A stretch of 64,000 bases of DNA from Microstegium vimineum (GCA_022036555.1 CM039130.1:19742570-19806569), one strand, 5' to 3'. Shown: positions 43,816 through 55,374, counted from the stretch's first letter. Notes: generated by a model from the letters alone, not told the origin. Made by a program: numbers and translations.

Positions 43816-44268
43816 TTCTGTCCATTCTGCGATGAAGTTGGGTAGTATTTGTGATTTGATTGCCGTTCTTGGTTTGAAGTCCAGGCTCAAGGCTCCGAGC
43901 TCTACTGCCCATTTTGATATTCGACCTGTGGTGTCCTTGTTTCTACGTATGTCTTCTAGCGGAAAGTTGGTCATAATCGTTACTTTGTGCTCGTGGAAGT
44001 AGTGCCTTGGCTTTCTTGATGATATAAGTATTGCGTAGAGTAGTTTTTGTATGTGTGGGTATCTAACTTTTGATTCTGTGGGTACTTTGCTTATGTAGTA
44101 TAATGGTCTTTGTACTTTGTAGGCATGTCCAGTTTCTTCTCTTTCTACTATGACATTTGTGCTTACTACAGCATCATGTCTTCCTTGTTTTTTGGTGGGG
44201 TCATTATTGGAGATGATGATAAGTATTCTTTTAGCTTGATGAAAGCTTGATTCGCCTCCTCTGTCCAT
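43780..44268 (-). pseudogene. Tat A RT-associated RNase H domain
   Basis: A 162-codon frame with the gypsy RNase H pattern: VQRPLYYISKVPTESKVRYP, QKLLYAILISSRKPRHYF, TNFPLEDIRR, TTGRISKWAVELG and LPNFIAEWTE. It degrades the RNA template. It directly follows the RT core and precedes the second RNase H. The N-terminal part is broken. Confidence 0.78.
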
Positions 44269-44269
44269 T

Positions 44270-45337
44270 CAAAACTTTATTTCTTTTTCAAGAGTTTGAA
44301 GAAGGGTAGTCCTTTTTCTCCCAGTTTTGAGATGAATCTGTTGAGAGCTGCCATACATCCTATCAGTTTTTGTATGTCCTTGATCTTCTTTGGTGGCTTC
44401 ATTTCCATAATTGCTTTGACTTATTTTGTGCTTGCTTCAATCCCTATGTTGCTGACTAAGAAACCGAATAATTATCCTGATGGTACACCAAAGACACATT
44501 TTGTAGGGTTTAACTTCCACTTCCATGCCTTTAGATTTTTGAAAGTTTCTTCTAGGTCTTTTAACAATGATTCAGGTTCTTTTGTCTTGATTACACATCA
44601 TCAATGTAAGCTTCGGCGTTTCTTCCGATTTGATCTCCAAGGCAAGATTGTATTGCTCTTTGATATGTTGCTCCTGCGTTCTTTAGTCCAAACAGCATTG
44701 ACTTGTAGCAATATGCTCCGAAGGGTGTTATAAAAGATGTTTTGCTCTGATCCTCTTCTCTAAGTGAAATTTGATGGTACCCCAAGTAGCAATCAAGGAA
44801 AGGTAGTAATGACGATCCCGCTGTTGAATCTATGACTTGGTCAATCCTTGGTGGTCTATATGGGTCTTTTGAGCAATGTTTGTTTAGATCCGTTTAGTCA
44901 ACGCACATGCGCCATTCTTTCGAGTTCTTTTTCTCCACTAAGATCGGGTTAGCTAACTAGTCCGGGTTGATTATTTCTCTGATGAATCTTGCTGCCAATA
45001 GTTTTGTAATTTCCTTTTTGATTGCTGCTTTCCTGTCTAGAGAAAATCTGCATAGCTTCTGTTTCACTGGTCTTGAACCTTTGTTTTTGTCAATTTTGTG
45101 CTCAACCAACTCCTTTGGGACCCTCGGCATATCCGTAGGTTTCCATGCAAATATGTCTTTATTGTCCCTTAGAAAGTTGGTGTGCGCAAGTTCATGTTTG
45201 GGGTCTAGATTTGCACTGATTATTGTTGTCTTCTCTGCATTTCCGGTCAATAAGTCAATTGTCTTTGTGGCGGCTTCTTTTAGTGGTGTAAAGTTATTTT
45301 GCTTCTTTGCTGGTATTTGGATTTCATCCGGGTTCAT
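44270..45337 (-). pseudogene. Tat A reverse transcriptase
   Basis: The minus strand reads FAWKPTDMPRVPKELVEHKI, then LLAARFIREIINPD, a stop, LANPILVEKKNSKEWRMCVD, a stop, TDLNKHCSKDPY, FLDCYLGYHQI (first catalytic Asp), KTSFITPFGAYCY, FGLKNAGATYQRA and AYIDDV (catalytic loop). These are the conserved gypsy RT blocks in order. Two clear stops within the palm are single-base changes. After YIDDV the frame becomes broken to the RNase H at 44268. Upstream, 45334-45519 is a short linker frame from protease. Confidence 0.82.
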
Positions 45338-45629
45338 TTCTTCGACCTTCTTCGCAATGTCTTCTTTTCTTTGTAGTCTTGTAACTTTTTTGATATTTGT
45401 ATAGCTTGTACATCATAGTCGTAAGCCTTCTTTAGTTCTCCTTTCAGTGATAGGATTCCTTTTGTTGTCGGCATTTTGAGCAATAGGTACGGGTAGTGTG
45501 GTACTGCCATGTATGTCATAAGTGCTGGTCTTCCAAGGATTGCATGATAGCATGATTCAAAATCTGCTACCTCGAACTTGATGAATTTTGTTCTGTATTT
45601 GTCTGGTGTTCCAATGGTGTCCGATAAAG

Positions 45630-45929
45630 TTATCTACCCAATGGTATGGAGACTCTTCCGGGTACTATTCCATAGAAAGGGATGCTTGTTGGTGTGATTA
45701 TGCCTTCATAGTCTAAGTTCATCTTTCTTAAAGTGTCTGCAAAGATTATGTTTAGTCCTGCTCCTCCATCGATGAGTACCTTGGATACTGCCACTCCTGC
45801 TATTGTTGGTCCCATTGCTAGGGGATAGTAGCCAGCGTTTGCCACACTCATCCATTGGTCCTCTCTTGTGAATTGTATTGGGTATTCTGACCAATCTAAG
45901 TATCTTAGGGTAGCTGGTTCAGGCGCCAT
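45630..45929 (-). pseudogene. Tat A protease
   Basis: A frame with LDWSEYPIQFTREDQ, YPLAMGPTIAGVAVSKVLIDGGAGLNIIF and IPFYGIVPGRVSIPLG. The active-site motif is DGG, the form usual in plant Tat-type elements in place of DSG/DTG. It lies between gag and RT and would cleave the polyprotein. Confidence 0.8.
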
Positions 45930-46004
45930 AATGGTTCTGTGGGCTAGCGTTTCTTGTCTTATATTTCTTGCGTATGGTGCTCCGGAAAAGATTACAGCTA
46001 ATTA

Positions 46005-47534
46005 TCATTGGGGTTCTTGGTAATTTCCCTCCACCTTTTTTGTTTCTTTTCCAGGTTCATCCGTTCTGTGTTCCGAGTTAATTGTGCGTGTCTCTTCTTT
46101 CTTTGCGAATCTTTGTTGAAAGATGTCACATTCGACTAACTTGTGCCTTGCGTAAGGATGTATGTGGCATGGTAGGTTTTCTATCCTTTCTGTTGGCTTT
46201 CTTGCGTAGTTGTTTCCCTGATAGTTGTTGTTTGAGTATCTATTATTCCGATTTGTGTCCCGATTGTTTTGGTAATTGTTGTTGTACCCTCCTTTGTCAT
46301 TGTCGTTGTATCTCCTTTTGCTATCCGCTGCTGCTACCATGTTATCTTGTCTTGGCCTTTTGTCTTGAGGTCTGAAATCTGGTCTTCTGTTTTCGTGATA
46401 ATCTCGGGTGAATCTATGTCGAGTTCTTTCTTCTAATCATATCATTTTCTCGATGGCTTTTTTGAAATCTTCATTGGATCTTGGATTTTCATTGAAGTAG
46501 TCCTTGAATTGCCAATTTGCTAGAATTCCATCGGCAAACGTCTCTATTACTTCTCTGTCGGTGATGTCATGTATCTGAGCTCTGAGTTCTCCGAACCTTC
46601 GATAGTATTCCCTTAAAGTTTCTCCTTTTCACTGTTTTACATTTTTGAACTCCGCTTTCTTCCTATTGTATTCCGTCAATTCTACTTTGTATTTGTTCTA
46701 GATCTGCTTTCTTTGAACGGCCCAGTTTCTTCTTCTGGCCCTGGCCTTGTTCTTTTTTTGCCTTGCAGCTTTGTGATCATTGGTTTCATTGTCGTCGCCT
46801 TCTTCGTCGTCTGAGATATCTCCTTCTGATTCATCTGATGATTTTAAGTCGGGTATCTGTGGTGGTCCTAAGTAGGGTTCTAGTTCTGCCATGTATACAA
46901 CGCGTCCTCTCCGAGTTCTCTTTGCTTACTGGTTCTTCTCTCTTGGTTTGTGTGGTAGCTTTTGATAGGTTCCGAGTTCCTTTCCTTCCTGGTATGGTAG
47001 CTCTTCATCTTGGGTTTGTGGTTTTGGGAAGTAGTTTGGCCAATGTACGGCACACCCCTCTGGAGTTGTTGACATTATCATCCCTTCTTGAGTGCCTTTT
47101 AGAGTCACGCTCCTTGTCATTATCTTCCGAAGAAAATGTTCGTGTGTCATTGCGGAATTGCGTAGTCCATACAAACCCGAGTACATGATTGCTTCCGAGT
47201 TGTTCTTGTTTCCGATCAAGGTTCGGTTGCGTACTCCGACTTGGTTTGTGTTTGGTCTTCCCGTGTTCGACTTAGAGTCGGTGTGTGGTGACGTCTCCTT
47301 CTTTGAGTCGGTCTCGTATCCGTCTTCTCCCCTTGTCTCGGTCGGTTTTGACATTGCGAGGATTTTGATCTTTCGGTCTAGTTCTTGGAGATCTCGTTCA
47401 ATCATTTTGTTAAATCCTTTTTCTTCTTGGAGTCGGCTTCGAAGCTTTCCATTGTCATCAATCTCGCAGATCCATGATCCGAAGAAGAACGTTGATTTCG
47501 TCGATTTCATCATCTTGAGATCGTGGTCCCCCAA
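46005..47534 (-). pseudogene. Tat A gag
   Basis: The N-terminal frame (47534-46926; coiled-coil and acidic, with DLQELDRKIK and RGEDGYETDSKKE) is followed by an acidic/basic linker (46892-46698). Then comes the retrotransposon gag core (46690-46350), which reads EYNRKKAEFKN, a stop, REYYRRFGELRAQIHDI, FADGILANWQFKDYFNENP. After an Asn-rich stretch is a zinc-type motif CHIHPYARHKLVECDIFQQ (about 46150). At least three stops interrupt it. The N-terminal part is duplicated at 48189-48562 by the tandem duplication. Confidence 0.75.
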
Positions 47535-47559
47535 GCTTTCGAGAAAAAATTCGCCGAAA

Positions 47560-47578
47560 GCCCCTACCTAGCGTGCCA
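47560..47578 (-). promoter_or_regulatory. Primer-binding site of Tat A
   Basis: The minus strand reads TGGCACGCTAGGTAGGGGC, two bases from the LTR end. The duplicated copy at about 48525-48543 reads TGGCGCGCCAGGTAGGGGC, the form common in grass Tat elements. Two changes distinguish them. tRNA species not assigned. Confidence 0.65.
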
Positions 47579-47580
47579 GC

Positions 47581-48053
47581 TGTCGATGTTTTATCACCGA
47601 TAGCCTGCCACGGGGTTACCCGAGACAGTTGTTCATGCCTCGGTGAATAGTGAAATCCTGGTGGTTGGACACGTAGGAACACATGGTTTATACAGGTTCA
47701 GGACCCCGACACCATCGAGTAATAACCTTACGTCCAGTTGGGTCGCTTCTTATTGTTCTGATCTCGTAATACAAGGTGTTGTGTGTCGCTCTACGTATCG
47801 GGTGTTACGTGGTATGTTCAGATGTTTTTTGGGTGATACCCTTACCAGCCCTTTATAGTCCAAGACCTGGTCGAGGGTTGCTTCTAATCCTACTCGGTTA
47901 CAAACTTAGGGTCCTAAGCTATGCTTTGCTCTTGTCGCCATTACCAAGTAGAATCCGGGTTTGTGTGTTCGCCTTCCTTCGTGGGCCGAGTGATTGAGGC
48001 CCAAAGATTCGGGAGGCCGATCAATGGATACCCTATAGGATATCCCATCGGCA
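47581..48053 (-). repeat. 5' LTR of Tat A
   Basis: 473 bp, ends TGCCGATGGG (high side) and CATCGACA (low side). TATA box CTATAAAGGG (minus strand) near 47848-47857. A further full copy lies at 48546-49018 because of the tandem duplication. Confidence 0.88.
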
Positions 48054-49153
48054 AGGTAACATTACTAAAAGCTTGTTGCTATATCTTTACTAAAACTTGA
48101 GTTAAGTAGTGGCATGCTTTTACGCAAAAGAGTCAGCTAAACCACCATAAGCCTTTATACTTCTTAGAGTTTTTATTTTCATTTATGGCGGTTGCGTACT
48201 CTGACTTGGTTTGTGTTTGGTCTTCCCGTGTTCGACTTAGAGTCGGTGTGTGGTGACGTCTCCTTCTTTGAGTCGGTCTCGTATCCGTCTTCTCCCCTTG
48301 TCTCGGTCGGTTTTGACATTGCGAGGTTTTTGATCTTTCGGTCTAGTTCTTGGAGATCTCGTTCAATCTTTTTGTTGAATCCTTTTTCTTCTTGGAGTCG
48401 GCTTCGAAGCTTTCCATTGTCATCAATCTCGTAGATCCATGATCCGAAGAAGAACGTTGATTTCGTCGATTTCATCATCTTGAGATCGTGGTCCACCAAG
48501 CTTTCAAGAAAAAATTCGCCGAAAGCCCCTACCTGGCGCGCCAGCTGTCGATGTTTTATCACCGATAGCCTGCCACGGGGTTACCCGAGACAGTTGTTCG
48601 TGCCTCGGCGAATAGTGAAATCCTGGTGGTTGGACACGTAGGAACACATGGTTTATACAGGTTCAGGACCCCGACACCATCGAGTAATAACCTTACGTCC
48701 AGTTGGGTCGCTTCTTATTGCTCTGATCTCGTAATACAAGGTGTTGTGTGTCGCTCTACGTATCGGGTGTTACGTGGTATGTTTAGATGTTTTTTGGGTG
48801 ATACCCTTACCAGCCCTTTATAGTCCAAGACCTGGTCGAGGGTTGCTTCTAATCCTACTCGGTTACAAACTTAGGGTCCTAAGCTATGCTTTGGTCTTGT
48901 TGCCATTACCAAGTAGAATCCGGGTTTGTGTGTTCGCCTTCCTTCGTGGGCCGAGTGATTGAGGCCCAAAGATCTTGGAGGCTGGTCAATGGGTACCCTA
49001 TATGATATCCCATCGGCAAGGTAACATTACTAAAAGCTTGTTGCTATATCTTTACTAAAACTTGAGTTAAGTAGTGGCATGCTTTTACGCAAAAGAGTCA
49101 GCTAAACCACCATAAGCCTTTTACTTCTTGGAGTTTTTATTTTCATTTATGGC

Positions 49154-49500
49154 AGGTAAGTCTCGCTGAGTACCTTCTTGTACTTAGGGTTTTATCCCAT
49201 GTTGTTTTGCAGATGGTCAACTCTTGCATGGTTATTGTGTTAACTATCTCTACCCCGTCGAGGATGACTTCTAGACCATGGGCTTGGTCACTTCCAAACT
49301 CCTTTTTGCTGTTATGGGATATGTCCTTAGTCTGGCACTCTATTAAAGAACTACTTTGGAGATTATTGTGTTTTAAAAGACTTCCGCTACTCTTTCAATT
49401 CAATCCATGGTTTGTAATAACTATTGAGTCTTTGCACTCTGATACTATTTAATTATGTTCAACTTTATATCGTGTGAATGGTGCTACTGAACTATCTCGA
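49154..49500 (+). mobile_element. LTR Y, right part
   Basis: Continues the sequence interrupted at 31892. It begins GCAGGTAAGTC and includes a short stem GAGTAC...GTACTT and an acceptor-like TTTTGCAG at 49213. These features have counterparts near the 3' ends of S1 and S2, so this is the R/U5 side of the LTR. It should have ended in a GGGTGTGACA-like terminus, which is not present. Similarity passes to Sirevirus B somewhere between about 49450 and 49520. Confidence 0.5.
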
Positions 49501-51732
49501 TCTTGCCTGATTCTAATTCTGCACTCTGATGGTATCATGCTTCAAAGGTCTACTCTTATAACTTAGCATCACTAGGTAGCTATTTACTCTCGCACAATTT
49601 CCATCCATGCATATGTGCAATATTTGTACCAAACTCATCTAGCACATATGTAGGGGGACGCTAATAACTACTAAACCGAATTTGTGTGACATGTCCAAAT
49701 CTAAATTCTTTGATTAAAATGCTTGGAAAAGCAACTCAAGTTAAGTTCAAAATTATTATATTTCATAACTTTAAGAAAGGTTGTCATCAATTACCAAAAA
49801 GGGGGAGACTGAGAGTCCCTCATGTGTTTGGTTTTGAGTAATTGATGAAATCTGCCTAAGTAATAACCTATTGCTCTAAGTGCATATATGAGATAGGTTG
49901 GTACATGCCATGTGATGGAGCTAGATGGATCAAGGTTATGATTGCAAGAGCTCTAACATGGTGGATAGAAAGGAAAATGGGTTCAAGGCAAAGGTGAAAC
50001 TAGGAACCATTTTTGGTTTGGTGATCTAGACACTATAGAGAGCGTGATCACATTTTGGATAGATAGCCATACTATCAAGGAGGGAGAACTTGTGTTTGAT
50101 TGCGGTTATTATGTGCCACTAGGTTCATTTGTAGTGCATTAAAAATCTATGAACTATTGAGGAGAACAAACTTAATTCCAAGAAATTGTGAACTAAAAGC
50201 TAAAACACGTGCACAAGTGTTGGAATCACTTAGTGTTAGCATACAAAAGCTAGGGAGAAAGTTTGAGGCGGTTTGGGAAGTGAAAGGGGGTCCGAACGCT
50301 AGGATTGTGCTCGGTTCGGACAAAGGCATGTGCCTCCGAAAGCATACCCTAGCTCACTATGTTGAGAACAGTGAGTCCAGACGCTAAGGCGTGTCCGGAG
50401 TGGAGGTACGAACATGAGTCTGGAGAGTTGGAGCTCTCTGTTGTCACTGGTAAGGAGTCCGAACGCAAAGTCTAGTCCAGACGTATGACTCCGGATGCGG
50501 CGTCCGAAGTTCAGGTGCTCTTAGGTGATTTTAGTGAAGGATTCCAGACGCTATGCGCTATGGTCCGGACTGGGAACTATTCCTTGCGTCCGGAGCCACA
50601 TGGCGGCTTGTGGCGAGCGTGCCAACGGGCAGATTCAAAACGGGAGCTGACCGGACACATGTGAGTTGGTCCGGATAGTGTCTCGCACGGGTCCAGAGCC
50701 TGCGTCCAGACGTGTTCTCAGTGAAGCTTTCTCAGCTGGAGGAAGGGGTCCAGACGCTCCAAATGGTCTGGACCCCCTATGTGTTGTGTGTCCGGAGTAC
50801 GCGCAGAAACCATGGAATGGGGGCTAAACGGCTAGTTTCTAGGGAGAAGCTATATAAGCGTTTTGGCTAGCCCTTGGGGGCATCTCTTGCCCTTTCCATT
50901 CATTCATACACTTGTGCTTGCTTGTGATTGCTTTCACCCACTCACCTCATGATAGAATTGAACATTTCATGAGAGATTGAGTGAACCAAGTGCATTGCTA
51001 TTCTTGATTGCATACTAGTGAACTTGGTGATCGTCGTCATCGCGGGAGCTCTTGTTATTCTTGGAGTTTGCCAACTCCTAGACGGCTTGGTGCGACGAGG
51101 ATCATTGAGTGGAGGAAGGTGTTTGTCTCTGGCTCCGATCGGTGGATTGTGAGGGGTTCTTGAGTCTTCCCCGCGGGAGTTTGCGAAAGACATCTCTAGT
51201 GGATTGCTAGTAGCTTGTGGAACCCCATCTTGTGTTGGTTTTGCGGCACCCGATGACGGGTTTGGCGTGTGATTCCAATTAGCGCGTGAACCTCCAAGTG
51301 GGTGATTCGCTACAACGAGGAGTAGCTTGTTGGCAAACAAGTGAACCTCGGTAAAAAATATTGAGTCACTTATCTCTCTACCGAGGTTTCATATTGTGTT
51401 TGATTATTGATTGGATATCTATTGGTTGGTACTCTCCTCATTGGTATAACCTCTCTAACTCTAGTTCTTGCACTACATTCTTTACATTCTTGCAAGTTAG
51501 AGTATCTTGTGTAGCTTATGTAGCTTGTTCTTGTAGTTCTAGTTAGCTAGCTATTGTGTGTGACATAGTTTTACTCTTGCTAGTAAGTAGAATTGTGGTA
51601 GGTGGATTGCCTAACCTTTGTGCTAGCGCAAACTTGCTTTACGCCGTTTGTTATACTAATTCGTTTGCCTAGTGTTGTTGTAGAAATTTTAATTAGGCTA
51701 TTCACCCCCTCTATCCATTCATAGACCTTTCA
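49500..51732 (+). mobile_element. Sirevirus B, 3' tail and 3' LTR
   Basis: From about 49500 the sequence matches the Sirevirus 3' noncoding region in plus orientation (GGTATCATGCTTCAAAGGTC at 49531). It has a GTAGGGGGA tract at 49650 and the main polypurine tract CCAAAAAGGGGGAGAC at 49794-49809. The LTR is 49810-51732 (1923 bp, TGAGAGTCCC...GACCTTTCA) with TATATAAG at 50851-50858. The 5' part of the element is missing. The intact right end abuts Tat B at 51733. The short frames in it have no recognisable product. Confidence 0.82.
50851..50858 (+). promoter_or_regulatory. TATA box of Sirevirus B LTR
   Basis: TATATAAG downstream of a U3 region dense in TCCGGA/TCCAGAC motifs (50290-50830). Corresponding boxes are at 8031-8040 and 27168-27175 in Sirevirus A. 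Confidence 0.6.
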
Positions 51733-52110
51733 CATTTATTCTACAAGTCGACTGCTTTGCACCATGAGCGGAACAGTCTCGCACGTCGACTATAAACCGA
51801 CTGTTTTGCACCATGAGCGGCATAGTCTGGTACGATCTACAAGTCAACTGCTTTGCACCATGAGTGGCATAGTCTGACATTTATTCTACAAGCCGACTGT
51901 TTTGCACCATGAGCGGCATAGTCTAACACGACGACTACAAACCGACTGCTTTGCACCATGAGCGGCACAGTCTGGTACAATCTACATGTCGACTGCATTG
52001 TTACGACACAGTCTGATGCATATTCTACAAGCCGAATACTTTACATCATGAGCAACATAGTCTGGCATGACAAATACAAGTCGACCGCATTTGCAACGGC
52101 ATAGTGAGAC
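51733..52110. repeat. Short tandem repeats of Tat B (about 60 bp)
   Basis: Repeated units CTACAAGTCGACTG..TTTGCACCATGAGCGGCATAGTCTG, at least six, becoming degenerate after 52000. They are the reverse complement of part of the 161-bp repeats of Tat A, without the hairpin half. Confidence 0.75.
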
Positions 52111-52473
52111 TCAAATTCTACTATTTGGCTACACTACATCAAGAACGACACAATATGATAAACTAACTATACAAGACCAGTACAAAGCCTAATGAATTGC
52201 TCAAGTCTAATAGATAACATTCAAGATAAAGGCCTTATTCTATGGCAGACATATGAAGCCTACAAGTCGGCAGATCAAAAAGTCATCACAAGAGTGAAAG
52301 AAAAAACAAATCGGAAAGCAAATTCTGACAACACTGCCACTATAATCAAGACAAGCATACATTTTCTCAAAAAGCAAAAAGATCAACTGAAAGAATATGA
52401 CAAAGACACAATGAAGCTTGACGATATATTAAATAGAGAGCATATGAAGTATATATTGCAGAACAATATGACT

Positions 52474-54324
52474 CTCAAGGGGAAGATGGCAACACTTTCA
52501 TCTCTCTAAGTATCTGACCAGAAAGATCCCTAACTTCAAGCTTCACCTGATCCCATCTCTCTAAGAGCTCGGTTTCCATAGGATCCTCAAGAATCCGATG
52601 CATAGGGACTTTAGGGGAAAGAGCACGAGCAAAGGATACAACATTGTTGATACAACGTTAAAAACCATCCTTCACAAAATCATGAAACCAGACAGACAAC
52701 ACCGGTATTAAACTCTTCAAACCATCGCTGTCATCTCCAGGACGGCAAACAACAGCGATAATGGGTTTCACAGCTTCAAACAACGTCCTAAGCTGTTCAC
52801 GAGCAGGAATCAATTTTCCCTACAAATCTTGAACTGATTTCAAAGCCTGGACAAGGTCACGATCAGCAAACCGAATCAATTGAGCTTGAGCAAACAAACC
52901 CTAGGCTTCTTTCAAAGTGTTGTCAAGAGATACACTTACATTCTCAGCCTTATTTTCGAAAGACTAAAGAGTCTCAGTCATTGTTTCCCTATCCTTTTTC
53001 CAAACTTGACATTGGTGATCAGCAGCTGAAAGACAACAAACGTGTAAGGAAAGGAACATAATAAAATAAAAAACAAGAGCAAAGCAAAATAATGTCATAC
53101 CAGCAAGCTTGGATTTCAAGTCAGCCATCTTAGAAAAAGCAACGGCAGCAGCAGACACCTGAAGTTCTCTCACCGGAGCCAACTCAGCTTTAATCCGAGA
53201 TAACTCAAACTCAGATTTTTCAAGACTAGCCCGAATAAGACTAGCCGATCTCTCCTCTCGAGGACCAAACAGAATATCCTAGTCCTGAAAGAAAGCCTAC
53301 CAAAAAAGCAGGTTAAGAAGAAAAACAAGAAGCAAAATAAAGGAATAAAAAGGCAGCAAAAGTTACCTTGAGCATAGCACCATACGCTCTGGAGAAAGCA
53401 TCCTAGGAAGCAAGCAGCTTACCAACCCGATCAACATGAGCAGGTGGAGGATTATCAATCACCCCCAACGATAGAGGAAGGTGAGTACAACACATCGGAC
53501 TTGACATAGAGAGCAATCGGACTTGACACATCAGACTCGACGCAGGAGATGGAAAAGGTCCACAACTCGGATCCTCAACTCTTAGCCCAGCATCACTCGG
53601 AGACACTACACCGTTGAAACAGCAATCCAATTCAGAAACAAAATATCATATAAGAGAAAAAGAAGCAGGAAAGCTCACCTCCAATAGAAGCTTTCACGTT
53701 AGCTACAACTCGAGAAGAAGAAGAAACATCTAAAGAAAGGTTGTAACAAAAGAACTCGGATTAACCAAGTAAATGACAACAATCAGAATTACTTAAACAG
53801 AAAAAGCAGAAGAAACAAAGGATACCAAGGAGCCTACTTAAACTGAGCCACAGATTGAGAAAGGGACAGATCATGAATATCAAAATTAAAATCACCATCA
53901 AAGGGTGATAAGATGGAAGGAGCAGGAACAATAGAACTAGAAGCAAAGGTGGCATCAGGGGCAAAACCAGTAGGAAATTAGCTACAACAACAAAGACAAA
54001 ATAGCAATACAATAAGCCAAAATGAAACACTATAAGAAAACCTATGAAGAAAGAACAAAAGACTCATGCAGAAGGGCTCAAAAGATCGCCATCACTGGAT
54101 TCATCCTCAGTCAAAAGGGCAAAGTGATCATCTATAGCAAAGGAAAAGGGAAATAAAAATATGAAAAATAAACCGAAAGACAGACACAACCAAAGTACTC
54201 GGCAAAAAGTTACAACCTGAAAGAACCCTCTGATTAGCAAACCGCTGTCTCTTCAGCCGTGGCGGTTTGGCAACAACATTTGAACGCCATTTCTTAGAAC
54301 ACGCAACAACAGAGCTCAGGACAA

Positions 54325-54356
<32 letters not shown>

Positions 54357-55374
54357 CCATCATCTTCATCACCCAACTCACCTTCATCCTCAACAACAGG
54401 CATATCAAGGGCAAAAGCATGACCATAACCCTAAAACAATCACATCAGAACAAGCTTAGAAGACTAAGGAAAACAACCTGAAAATATAACCTTACCTCAG
54501 GTGGAGGATTAGCAGTACTATACTCCTGAATCGTCGTAGGGAGAGCAACAATATTACCTAGCAATACTATACTCCTGAATCTTCATATTATCAAGAATAA
54601 CTTCATCAGATAGCTTAGTCTCAGGAATAAGACGAGACGAATCAGAAGAGCCAGTATACTCAAAACCGAAATGCTCCCTCTTTATAAGAGGCTGAACTCA
54701 GCCACGCAAAAAACTGGCAACAATCCCGTTGCCCATCAAACTAGACTGCTTGAGAAAATTAACAAGATCAATCAAGGGTTTAAGTGCTTGTTTCTTGGAA
54801 GAAGAGATTTTCTCAGTCCAAGAAGGAAGAGAAATCGGAAGAGAAGATAAATCACAAGGCAAAGGGGGGATTAGCTCAGAAACATAAAACCACTTCTCAG
54901 CCCAATCACGAACAAAATTAGAAAGGGACAAAGAGGGGAAAGCCTCTTTACGCCCCTGCCATGACTGGATCAGACAACAACCATAACAAGGAGTCTTCGA
55001 TTTATCAGTCAGGCGAACCCGAAAGAAATAACGGAAGAGCAAGAGGCAAGGAGGAATCCCTAAAAAAGCCTCATAGAGATGTACAAAGCGGGAAAGGAAA
55101 AGCATGACATTAGGAACAAGATGGTGAAGTTGATTGTCGTAGAATTCAAAGAACTGAACTAAGAAATCAGATGGTGGAAAACAGAGTCCAGATCTAACAA
55201 AAGAAACGAAGAGAACAAACTAACTAGGGGTTGGATTCAGAGACAATTGTTCACCAGGCAACTCATAACCAGAAGAAACTTGATTCTGAAGCAGACCTTG
55301 TGAAACCAGAAGATCAAGATCGATTTTTTGCGTAGAGGACTTCGGTAACTCCTTAAGAGTATTCCTCATTGCAA
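52474..55374 (-). pseudogene. Antisense multi-exon gene of Tat B
   Basis: Same gene as at 34535-40865. Here the start is preserved: ATG at 55374, MRNTLKELPKSSTQKIDLDL, about 115 bp after a TATA box. A TAG follows near 55230. The PF04195-like domain (VHLYEAFLGIPPCLLLFRYFFR, WAEKWFYVSELIPP, SWTEKISSS) is open at 55105-54698. The intron at 54431-54495 is GT-AG and matches intron 1 of Tat A. The next exon reads GYGHAFALDMPVVEDEGELG and then nine Asp, encoded by a CAT/ATG-type microsatellite (54324-54365). It continues with KPPRLKRQRFANQRVLSG and a donor. The coiled-coil exons run down to ...MKVLPSSP and TGA at 52474-52476. No S2 insertion here. Scattered stops remain. Confidence 0.75.

Larger units (their letters stand above)
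31893..48053 (-). mobile_element. Tat-lineage gypsy element A, with S2 inside
   Basis: LTRs at 31893-32365 and 47581-48053 (473 bp each). The target duplication AGGTA is perfect (31888-31892 and 48054-48058). The order on the minus strand is primer site, gag, protease, RT, RNase H, a second RNase H, integrase, then a tandem-repeat zone, an antisense gene and the polypurine tract. The dual RNase H, DGG-type protease, short LTR and long 3' region with an antisense gene are Tat features. Solo LTR S2 (35483-39051) is inserted in it. LTRs differ at many positions and all genes have stops, so it is an old dead copy. Confidence 0.9.
47224..49153. repeat. 965-bp tandem duplication spanning Tat A 5' end and flank
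   Basis: 47224-48188 (gag start, primer site, 5' LTR, target duplication AGGTA and about 130 bp of LTR Y) is repeated as 48189-49153. The junction joins TTTATGGC (flank) to CGGTTGCG (gag) with one base of overlap, so it is not an LTR-LTR event. The copies differ by scattered single-base changes of roughly 2% by eye, so the duplication is not recent. It explains the third Tat LTR at 48546-49018. Confidence 0.88.

Noticed and set aside
48546..49018. A separate Tat insertion
   Set aside because: The LTR and both flanks are part of a 965-bp tandem duplication, so no independent insertion is needed.
52192..52509. Lys-rich 105-codon plus-strand frame
   Set aside because: It is the reverse strand of the Tat B antisense gene end; no start signal and no matching frame in Tat A.
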